A stretch of DNA of 15,680 nt from DATCVR01 sp036566745 (GTDB lineage Bacteria > Actinomycetota > Actinomycetes > Jiangellales > Jiangellaceae): the NCBI GenBank assembly GCA_036566745.1, contig DATCVR010000408.1:1-15680 (forward strand). Direction: 5' to 3'. Both the position numbers and the translations under genes were made by a program. Shown here one piece after another: positions 8,751 through 14,344 of the stretch; within the stretch, counting starts at the first letter, position 1, and the number at the start of each line of letters is the position of its first letter. The notes under the pieces were generated by a model, which was not told the DNA's origin, searched no databases, and saw nothing but the letters and a program-made list of their open reading frames with translations.

Positions 8751-10856
8751 ATGGCCGCTCTCGACACCTCGCCCCACCAGCCGCCGGTCGCCAAGCGCGT
8801 GCCGACCACCCGGAGCGTCCACGGCGACGACGTGGTCGACGAGTACGCGTGGCTCATCGACCGCGACGACCCGGACACCCTCGCCTACCTGGAAGCCGAG
8901 AACGCCTATGCCGCGGCGGCCACCCAGCACACCGCGGCGCTCCAGGGCGAGATCTTCGACGAGATCAAGCGGCGCACGCTCGAGACCGACCTCTCGGTCC
9001 CCAGCCGTGAAGGCGAGTGGTGGTACTACACCCGCACGGTCGAGGGCAGCCAGTACCCGATCCACTGCCGCTCGCGCACCGAACCGTCGTTGCCGGACGA
9101 CCCGACGCGGCCGATCGACTCGCCGGCCGACGAGCAGGTGCTGGTCGACCAGAACGAGCTCGCGGGCGAGTCGCCGTACTTCGGCCTGGGCGCGTTCGAC
9201 GTGAGCCCGGACGGGCGGTTGCTCGCCTTCTCGACGGACTACGACGGCGGCGAGAAGTACACGCTGCGGTTCAAGGACCTCGAACGCGACGTGATGCTGC
9301 CCGACGAGGTACCGGGCACGTACTACAGCACCGCGTGGTCGGCCGACGGGTCCACGTTCTTCTACACGACGGTCGACGCCGCGATGCGTCCGTACCGGGT
9401 GTGGCGCCACGTCCTGGGCACGCCGGCCGAGGACGACGTGATCGTCCACGAGGAGACCGACGAGCGCTTCTTCGCCGGCGTGGGGCTCACCCGCAGCCGC
9501 GCGTTCCTCGTCGTCCACGTCAGCAGCCAGGTCACCAGTGAGGCACGCATCCTGGCCTCGGACGACCCGGGCGGCGAGTTCGTCGTGGTCGAGCCGCGCC
9601 GGCAGGGCGTCGAGTACTCCGTCGACCACAGCGGCCGCTACCTCTACGTCGTCCACAACGACGGCGCCGAGAACTTCGAGCTGGCCAAGACGCCCGTCGA
9701 CGCCCCCGGACGCGAGCATTGGCAGCCCGTGCTCGAACACCGCGCCGATACCCGCATCACCGGCGTCGACGCGTTCGCCGGACACCTCGTCGTCTCGCTG
9801 CGCCACGCGGGCAGCACCGGCCTGCACGTCGTTCCGCTGGCCGACGGCGAGCCCGCGCCCGGCCACGACATCCAATTCGCCGAGGAGGTGCGCACGGTCG
9901 GCCCGGGCGGCAACCCCGAGTTCGACACCGCGACATTCCGGCTGGGCTACACCTCGCTCGTCGTTCCCAGCTCGGTCTACGACTACGACGTCCCCACCCG
10001 CGAGCTGCGCCTGCGCAAGCGCCAGCCGGTCCTCGACGGGTTCGACCCCGGCTCGTACGAGTCGATGCGCGAGTGGGCCACGGCGCCCGATGGCACCCGG
10101 GTGCCGATCTCCGTGGTCAGGCGCCGCGACACGCCGGCCGACGGCAGCGCTCCCTGCCTGCTGTACGGGTACGGCTCCTACGAGGCGTCGATGGACCCGT
10201 GGTTCTCGATCGCCCGGCTGTCCCTGCTGGATCGCGGCTTCGTCTTCGCGATCGCGCATATCCGCGGCGGCGGCGAGATGGGCCGGCGCTGGTACGAAGA
10301 CGGGAAGCTGCTGGCCAAGCGGAACACCTTCACCGACTTCGTGGCCTGCGCGGAGCAGGTCGTGGAGGCCCGGCTGACATCGGCCGACCGGTTGGTGGGA
10401 CGCGGCGGGAGCGCCGGCGGGCTGCTGATCGGCGCGGTGGCGAACCTGGCGCCCGACGCGTTCACCGCCCTGGTCGGCGAGGTGCCGTTCGTGGACGCGC
10501 TGAACACGATCTTGGACCCGACGCTGCCGCTGACGGTCATCGAGTGGGAGGAGTGGGGCAACCCGGTCGATTCCGCCGAGGTGTACGAGTACATGAAGTC
10601 ATACACCCCCTACGAGAACGTCCAGGCCCGGGCGTACCCGGCGATCCTGGCCACGGCCGGACTCAACGACCCCCGGGTCGGATACCACGAACCGGCCAAA
10701 TGGGTGGCCCGCCTGCGGGCGACCGCCACGGGTGATCGGCCGCTGTTGTTGAAGACCGAGATGGGCGCCGGCCACGGAGGCCCGTCGGGGCGCTACGACG
10801 CCTGGCGGGACGAGGCGTTCGTGCTGGCGTTCGTGGTCGATGCCGTCGCGGACTGA
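8751..10856 (+). CDS. ptrB: Oligopeptidase B (protease II, S9A family)
   Basis: A 701-residue cytoplasmic serine peptidase that cuts short peptides after Arg or Lys. The N-terminal part (about 75-420) is the beta-propeller that limits access to the active site; the C-terminal alpha/beta-hydrolase carries the triad. Ser554 lies in GGSAGG, Asp640 in GLNDPRVGYHEPAKW and His675 in GAGHGGPSGRYD. The spacings (86 and 35 residues) match those of the E. coli enzyme (Ser532, Asp617, His652). EWEEWGNP retains the acidic residues that in E. coli help select basic P1/P2 side chains. The length is typical. The ATG at 8751 has no ribosome binding site but a -10-like TAGCGT at leaderless distance. It stands alone, downstream of the LtrA remnant and divergent from it. 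Confidence 0.95.
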   Translation: MAALDTSPHQPPVAKRVPTTRSVHGDDVVDEYAWLIDRDDPDTLAYLEAENAYAAAATQHTAALQGEIFDEIKRRTLETDLSVPSREGEWWYYTRTVEGSQYPIHCRSRTEPSLPDDPTRPIDSPADEQVLVDQNELAGESPYFGLGAFDVSPDGRLLAFSTDYDGGEKYTLRFKDLERDVMLPDEVPGTYYSTAWSADGSTFFYTTVDAAMRPYRVWRHVLGTPAEDDVIVHEETDERFFAGVGLTRSRAFLVVHVSSQVTSEARILASDDPGGEFVVVEPRRQGVEYSVDHSGRYLYVVHNDGAENFELAKTPVDAPGREHWQPVLEHRADTRITGVDAFAGHLVVSLRHAGSTGLHVVPLADGEPAPGHDIQFAEEVRTVGPGGNPEFDTATFRLGYTSLVVPSSVYDYDVPTRELRLRKRQPVLDGFDPGSYESMREWATAPDGTRVPISVVRRRDTPADGSAPCLLYGYGSYEASMDPWFSIARLSLLDRGFVFAIAHIRGGGEMGRRWYEDGKLLAKRNTFTDFVACAEQVVEARLTSADRLVGRGGSAGGLLIGAVANLAPDAFTALVGEVPFVDALNTILDPTLPLTVIEWEEWGNPVDSAEVYEYMKSYTPYENVQARAYPAILATAGLNDPRVGYHEPAKWVARLRATATGDRPLLLKTEMGAGHGGPSGRYDAWRDEAFVLAFVVDAVAD

Positions 10857-10972
10857 TCGTTCGACCGTTCTTGCCGCCAGTCGCGTCGAAGGTCTTGCGG
10901 ATATCCCCCGATTCGGGAAGATGTAGCACGCACGTTCGACACTCGCGCCACCTACCTCATATGGAGATACTC

Positions 10973-11734
10973 GTGTCCCCGTCTTTCGATCCGCGCAGCC
11001 TTCCGCTGTATCGCCAACTCGCCCTCGGCGGCAGCCTCGTCCTGTTCATCGTGCTCTTCCTGCCCTGGGTCAGCATTTCCGGTCCCGACGAGTTCCACGA
11101 GTTCATGGACAGTGTCGGTGAGAGCACGTCCACGAACGGGTGGGACGGCGTCGGCGTTCTGGCCGGTGTGCTCGCCATCCTCCTCCTCGGCTGGGAAGCT
11201 GTTCGTCTGGCGGGCAAGGCGCCGGAGTTCGGCGTCAAGCACGACCTCGTCACCGCGGGACTCGCGGGCCTCACCGCCCTGTTCGGGCTGATCCAGGTCA
11301 TCCGGGCCGCGACGTCGGACGCCGGGATCGAGGGCCTGGGTTTGCTGGGCGGGGACATCTCGGTCGGTCCTGGCTTCGGAACGTGGCTCGGCCTGCTGTG
11401 CGTGATCGTCCTGGCCGCCGCGGCGGTGCTGGCGTTCCGTGCCGGCGGCGGCGAGGACGTCCTGCGACAGGCGCAGAGCCAGCTTCGCGGCGACGCGTCG
11501 GCACAGCCCGCTTCTTCCTCGCCTTCCGGGGACGCTGCTGCTCCGGCCGCGGCGGGTGCGGCGGGTGCGCCCGAGCCTCCCGTCGCCTCGCCCGCACCGG
11601 AGTCGGCGCCTACGGCCGGAGATGGCGCAGGGGGCGTCCCGCCGGTTCCGCCCACCAGCGTCGAGCCGAACTCCGGCGCCGTCGCTGACGCTCCGTCGAC
11701 CGAGCGTCCTCACGACCCGCCGCCCTCGGCCTGA
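10973..11734 (+). CDS. Four-helix membrane protein, first of a tandem paralog pair
   Basis: 253 residues from GTG 10973, chosen because GGAG (10963-10966) lies 6 bases upstream and because the resulting N-terminus (V-S-x-S-x-x-x-R-S-L-P) matches that of the next gene. The frame itself stays open upstream to 10871. Four hydrophobic helices are visible at about 15-36 (ending FLPW), 58-79, 92-112 and 136-155. Between helices 1 and 2 is an acidic loop; after helix 4 comes an Ala/Pro-rich, disordered tail of about 95 residues. Shared motifs with the neighbour are LPW, NGWxGVGxLAG, WEx(1-2)R, KAP, IQV, WLGL and ASGGE-like FRAGGGE. I recognise the general type of small actinobacterial four-helix proteins but not a named family or function. 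Confidence 0.8.
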   Translation: MSPSFDPRSLPLYRQLALGGSLVLFIVLFLPWVSISGPDEFHEFMDSVGESTSTNGWDGVGVLAGVLAILLLGWEAVRLAGKAPEFGVKHDLVTAGLAGLTALFGLIQVIRAATSDAGIEGLGLLGGDISVGPGFGTWLGLLCVIVLAAAAVLAFRAGGGEDVLRQAQSQLRGDASAQPASSSPSGDAAAPAAAGAAGAPEPPVASPAPESAPTAGDGAGGVPPVPPTSVEPNSGAVADAPSTERPHDPPPSA

Positions 11735-11765
11735 CGTTCACCACGACCGGCCCGAAGGCACCCGC

Positions 11766-11771
11766 AGGAGG
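11766..11771 (+). promoter_or_regulatory. Strong ribosome binding site of the second paralog
   Basis: AGGAGG, 5 bases before GTG 11777. It fixes the start and, with a gap of only 42 bases after the first paralog, argues for co-transcription of the pair. Confidence 0.7.
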
Positions 11772-11776
11772 CCCGA

Positions 11777-12496
11777 GTGTCCCGTTCGCTCAACCTGAGA
11801 TCGCTTCCCCGTCACCGCCTGCTCGCCATCGGCGCGGCCGCTCTACTCTTCCTCAGCCTCTACCTGCCGTGGTTCGGCGTTGAAGTCGAATGGTCGGATC
11901 AATACAGAGAGGCATTCTCCAACCTTCCCGACTCGGAGTCGTCAAATGGCTGGTCAGGCGTCGGGGCATTAGCGGGAACCACGGCTGCCGCCCTCGTAGC
12001 ATGGGAAGTTCTTCGAGTTCTGAAGAAGGCACCAAGGCCTGGCCGAATTATCGAGTCCATTACCGCCCTCCTTGCAATCGTTGCAGCGACCCTAGGAATT
12101 ATCCAGGTCGTAAACGCTTTCGGATACGGCGGAGAGATCCTGGATAGTGACGCCGGTAATGAATTCAGTGCTGGAGCGTCCTATGGGGCATGGCTGGGTT
12201 TGATTGCTGCTCTTATGCTGGGGTATGCCGCGTACTTGTCGTTCAAGGCGAGTGGCGGCGAGGCTCTCATCGAGCGAACGAAGAAGTTGTTCAACGGGAA
12301 TCCCGCACCCCAGGCGGAAGGGGCCACGGCCCCCCCGCCGCCCCCGCCCGCCCCTCGTGGCGGCCTGACCACGCCCAACCCCACGCCCGCCCTTCCGCCG
12401 GTGCCACCGCCACCGCCGCTACCGCCACCGGTCGTGACCACGACGGACGAGCCGGACGAGGACGAGCAGGTCGATGACCGGCCGCACAATGCCTGA
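11777..12496 (+). CDS. Four-helix membrane protein, second of the pair, AT-rich core
   Basis: 239 residues from GTG 11777. Homologous to the preceding gene along its whole membrane part: helices at about 14-36 (ending YLPW), 59-80, 92-114 and 134-155, with NGWSGVGALAG, WEVLRVLKKAP, GIIQVV and GAWLGLI shared. The tail is different: Pro-rich (runs of up to seven prolines) then acidic (DEPDEDEQVDD). The base composition is odd. By hand count, 11881-11940 plus 12001-12180 is about 52% GC, whereas the first ~100 bases and the tail are as GC-rich as the neighbours. It contains a rare TTA leucine codon at residue 65 (11969-11971). The function is unknown. The pair probably arose by duplication, with one copy's core coming from, or evolving in, a different background. 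Confidence 0.82.
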   Translation: MSRSLNLRSLPRHRLLAIGAAALLFLSLYLPWFGVEVEWSDQYREAFSNLPDSESSNGWSGVGALAGTTAAALVAWEVLRVLKKAPRPGRIIESITALLAIVAATLGIIQVVNAFGYGGEILDSDAGNEFSAGASYGAWLGLIAALMLGYAAYLSFKASGGEALIERTKKLFNGNPAPQAEGATAPPPPPPAPRGGLTTPNPTPALPPVPPPPPLPPPVVTTTDEPDEDEQVDDRPHNA

Positions 12497-12519
12497 ACTG
12501 CGCTGATGCGGTCAGGTCA

Positions 12520-12570
12520 CGCGGCGGGCCCAGGCCGGACGCTCGACTCAGAGCAGCCGGGCCCGCCGCG
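12520..12570. terminator. 12-bp stem hairpin between convergent genes
   Basis: Perfect arms CGCGGCGGGCCC (12520-12531) and GGGCCCGCCGCG (12559-12570) around a 27-base loop. They lie between the second membrane paralog (+) and the small basic protein gene (-). The right arm runs into the last codons of the latter, which stops at 12548. The symmetric placement suits a bidirectional terminator, again without a T-run. Confidence 0.55.
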
Positions 12571-12763
12571 CCACGGCCTTCACGGACAGGCGATACGCGA
12601 CGCGCGCTGACCATGCGGACCATCGTTCGAGCAGCCGGGCAACCGCTTCGAGCCTGGCGGCCCGCCGCATGGCCAGCGTCGTCGCGGCGTCCCGAGCCTC
12701 CTGCTGGAGTTCCTCGGCCCGACGGTCGTGAATGAGTCTGTCGTAGTTCGGCTGAATGGACAT
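12548..12763 (-). CDS. Small basic helical protein, third gene of RHH-DUF4097 operon
   Basis: 71 residues, Arg- and Ala-rich, predicted almost entirely helical. It begins MSIQPNYDRLIHDRRAEELQ, has a charged amphipathic middle (AMRRAARLEAVARLLERW) and a basic end (VKAVARRARLL). There is no signal peptide or clear membrane helix. GAGGAG (12776-12771) lies 7 bases before the ATG, good evidence that it is translated. It follows the DUF4097 gene by 30 bases on the same strand. Short Arg-rich proteins of this kind are common in actinobacteria, but I know of no assigned function; nucleic-acid, membrane-surface or partner binding are all possible. Confidence 0.7.
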   Translation of the reverse strand: MSIQPNYDRLIHDRRAEELQQEARDAATTLAMRRAARLEAVARLLERWSAWSARVAYRLSVKAVARRARLL

Positions 12764-12793
12764 GGCATGTCTCCTCGTCGGTCTGACAAACTC

Positions 12794-13657
12794 TCACTCG
12801 GCGCGAGCAATGGTGACCGAGCCGCTGATCGACTGGGCCGATACAAGGACTTTGCGGTCCGCCTCTGCCGGCGCGTCCGACGAGTCGAGCTGTGAATGCA
12901 CCCCGCCGGACACGGACGTCACGTCGAGCCGCGCCGCGGTCCCCACCGGAATTCCCACCGACACGTCCCCGGACGCGGACTTCACCGTGAGTTCGCCTTC
13001 GCTGGCCACCCGAACGGCGATATCGCCCGAGGCCGTCTTGATCTCGACTCGGCCGGCAATGCCACCGATCGCGATGTCGCCAGACGCCGAGCTGACTCGA
13101 CCACCGGTCAGCGTTGCGTCTACGCCGATGTCGCCGGAGGCCGCGTCGAGAACGACTTCGCCGACGGGCTCCTCGACCCGGATGTCGCCGGAGCCGCTCT
13201 TCGCGCCGATCGTCTTCGTGCGCCCGAGCCGCACGTCGCCGCTTCCGGTACGCACGCGCACGTCGGCGCAGTGGTCGACGCCGATGTCGCCGGATCCGGT
13301 CTTGAGGACGACGGCACCGAGCTCCCCCTCGAGTCGCAGGTCGGCGGATCCCGACTCGGCATCGACGCTCGAACCCATCGGCACCGTCACCTCGATGTCG
13401 ATCGCCGGCGTGCTGTGCGCGGACAACCAGGCGTGATCTCGAGGGACATCTATGCGGACGGCATTGCCTCGGACGTCGACCGTGGTTCGGGCGATCATTT
13501 CGAGCGCTTCCTCGTCGCCGGGCCTGGACGGTCGGAGATCGACGACGATCTCGGTGACGTCCGCGGCAACGACCGTCAGGTCGCCTGCGGTGTGTCGCAC
13601 CGACAGCCGGACCGGGCCGGCGACAGGAAACGTCTGGGGGTACATGGACGAGCTCAT
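12794..13657 (-). CDS. DUF4097-type beta-solenoid protein
   Basis: 287 residues from ATG 13657, which has AAGGAG (13668-13663) 5 bases upstream; GTG 13663 in the same frame overlaps that site and is rejected. From about residue 100 the chain is a regular repeat of S-G-D/S-A-D turns, with aspartates at 106, 124, 141, 158, 176, 194, 212 and 231 (17-19 residue period), each followed by alternating hydrophobic residues. This is the signature of DUF4097 right-handed beta-helix-like repeats. The N-terminal 95 residues look like a beta-rich cap. There is no signal peptide or membrane helix, so it is probably cytoplasmic, whereas many family members are exported or anchored. It is preceded by an RHH regulator (25-base gap) and followed by a small basic protein. 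The molecular function is unknown. Confidence 0.85.
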   Translation of the reverse strand: MSSSMYPQTFPVAGPVRLSVRHTAGDLTVVAADVTEIVVDLRPSRPGDEEALEMIARTTVDVRGNAVRIDVPRDHAWLSAHSTPAIDIEVTVPMGSSVDAESGSADLRLEGELGAVVLKTGSGDIGVDHCADVRVRTGSGDVRLGRTKTIGAKSGSGDIRVEEPVGEVVLDAASGDIGVDATLTGGRVSSASGDIAIGGIAGRVEIKTASGDIAVRVASEGELTVKSASGDVSVGIPVGTAARLDVTSVSGGVHSQLDSSDAPAEADRKVLVSAQSISGSVTIARAE

Positions 13658-13682
13658 GAGCACTCCTTGGGAGGTGAGGGTC

Positions 13683-14189
13683 TCAGCGGACCCAGCCGGA
13701 GATGCGTCGCCCCGGCCCGAACGGCATGGACGACGACGGTTCGGGACCGTCGAGGGTCTGGGTGATCGCGCGGATCAGCCAGGCGTTCACCGACATTCCC
13801 GCAGCAGCCGCTTCGGCTTCGACGCGGTTCTTCAACGTCTCGGGCAGGCGCAGCGACACACGCGACGTGCCCTCGTCGGCCTCGCTGGGAGGCGACGGCG
13901 GACGCGGCGGAGCCGGCGGGACGGGTGGAGCGGGAGGCGCCATGGAACGGTCGTCCGTGGCGACCAGCTCAGGGGTTCCACCGCGCAGGCGGACGTCGAC
14001 GACCACCCCGTCGAGCTGCGTGGTCACCTCCGCCGCAGCCTCACCCAGAGCCTCGAGCAACGTCAGCCGAAGCGACGGCTCGACGGCGTACGACAGCCGA
14101 TCCGCCGCGTCGCGGACATCGTCGGAGGCCGCCCGGCCCGCTGCGGACAGCGCCCCCCGCAACGCTTCGACATAGTGATTCAGGTCCAT
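13683..14189 (-). CDS. Ribbon-helix-helix DNA-binding regulator
   Basis: 168 residues. The N-terminal helical and beta segment (1-80) is unassigned. A proline-rich linker (about 84-101) is followed by a ribbon-helix-helix domain at about 109-147: TSRVSLRLPETLKNRVEAEA is the strand and first helix, GMSVNAWLIRAITQTL the turn and second helix, resembling HicB/Arc-type domains. Such proteins bind as dimers to short tandem or inverted boxes, and five TGGCGTCA-like boxes overlap this gene's own start, so autoregulation is likely. It is the first gene of a leftward operon with the DUF4097 and small basic protein genes. No toxin-like partner is seen, so I treat it as a transcription regulator rather than an antitoxin. 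Confidence 0.83.
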   Translation of the reverse strand: MDLNHYVEALRGALSAAGRAASDDVRDAADRLSYAVEPSLRLTLLEALGEAAAEVTTQLDGVVVDVRLRGGTPELVATDDRSMAPPAPPVPPAPPRPPSPPSEADEGTSRVSLRLPETLKNRVEAEAAAAGMSVNAWLIRAITQTLDGPEPSSSMPFGPGRRISGWVR

Positions 14190-14241
14190 GACGCCATGGT
14201 GGCGTCATTATGGCGTCACGTCAAGCGTCATCGTGACGTCA
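14189..14241. promoter_or_regulatory. Five-box operator over the RHH gene start
   Basis: Boxes: TGACGCCA (14189-14196, inverted), TGGCGTCA (14200-14207), TGGCGTCA (14211-14218), AAGCGTCA (14223-14230), TGACGTCA (14234-14241). The starts are 11, 11, 12 and 11 bp apart, one helical turn each. The first two make a perfect palindrome with a 3-bp centre that includes the initiator ATG. Iterated 8-bp boxes are how RHH repressors such as MetJ bind, so the adjacent RHH protein is the expected ligand. Confidence 0.75.
14196..14224 (-). promoter_or_regulatory. Putative promoter of the RHH-DUF4097 operon
   Basis: On the minus strand TTGACG (14224-14219), a 17-bp spacer and CACCAT (14201-14196) place the start point exactly on the A of the ATG at 14189, giving a leaderless mRNA. 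An alternative -10, CATAAT (14212-14207), would give an 11-base leader but has no good -35. Both lie inside the box array. Confidence 0.45.
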
Positions 14242-14301
14242 GATGGTGGCAACTGTCGGAGCAGGGAGCGCACCCCACGAGGATTCCGCCTGCTCCACGA
14301 G

Positions 14302-14336
14302 GCCTGCATGCCTGGTGAAGCAGGCGGTTACCTGCT
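14302..14336 (-). terminator. Competing CCTGC/GCAGG hairpins after the Fe-S gene
   Basis: GCCTGC (14302-14307) can pair with GCAGGC (14320-14325). AGCAGG (14319-14324) can instead pair with CCTGCT (14331-14336) over a 6-base loop. The structure begins 9 bases past the Fe-S oxidoreductase stop in its direction of transcription. The stems are short and have no T-run, so this is only a weak terminator candidate. Confidence 0.35.
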
Positions 14337-14344
14337 GAACGTGA

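Noticed and set aside
8625..10259. Minus-strand open frame of 544 codons opposite opdB
   Set aside because: Shadow of oligopeptidase B, which has a complete catalytic triad in the plus-strand frame.
10903..10920. Small CCCG-ATT-CGGG hairpin after opdB
   Set aside because: A 4-bp stem with a 3-base loop is too small to call as a terminator or operator in GC-rich DNA.
10871..10972. Longer starts for the first four-helix protein (10871 or 10961)
   Set aside because: The extra residues are Arg/His-rich and unlike the paralog. GGAG before GTG 10973 and the matching V-S-x-S N-terminus of both paralogs favour 10973.
13120..13380. Recurring GATGTCGCCGGA-like DNA repeats
   Set aside because: They encode the S-G-D turns of the DUF4097 solenoid on the other strand; the repetition is protein-level, not a separate DNA element.
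13683..14189. Toxin-antitoxin reading of the RHH gene
   Set aside because: The domain resembles HicB/CopG-type antitoxins, but no toxin-sized partner of known type is adjacent; the next gene is a 287-residue solenoid.
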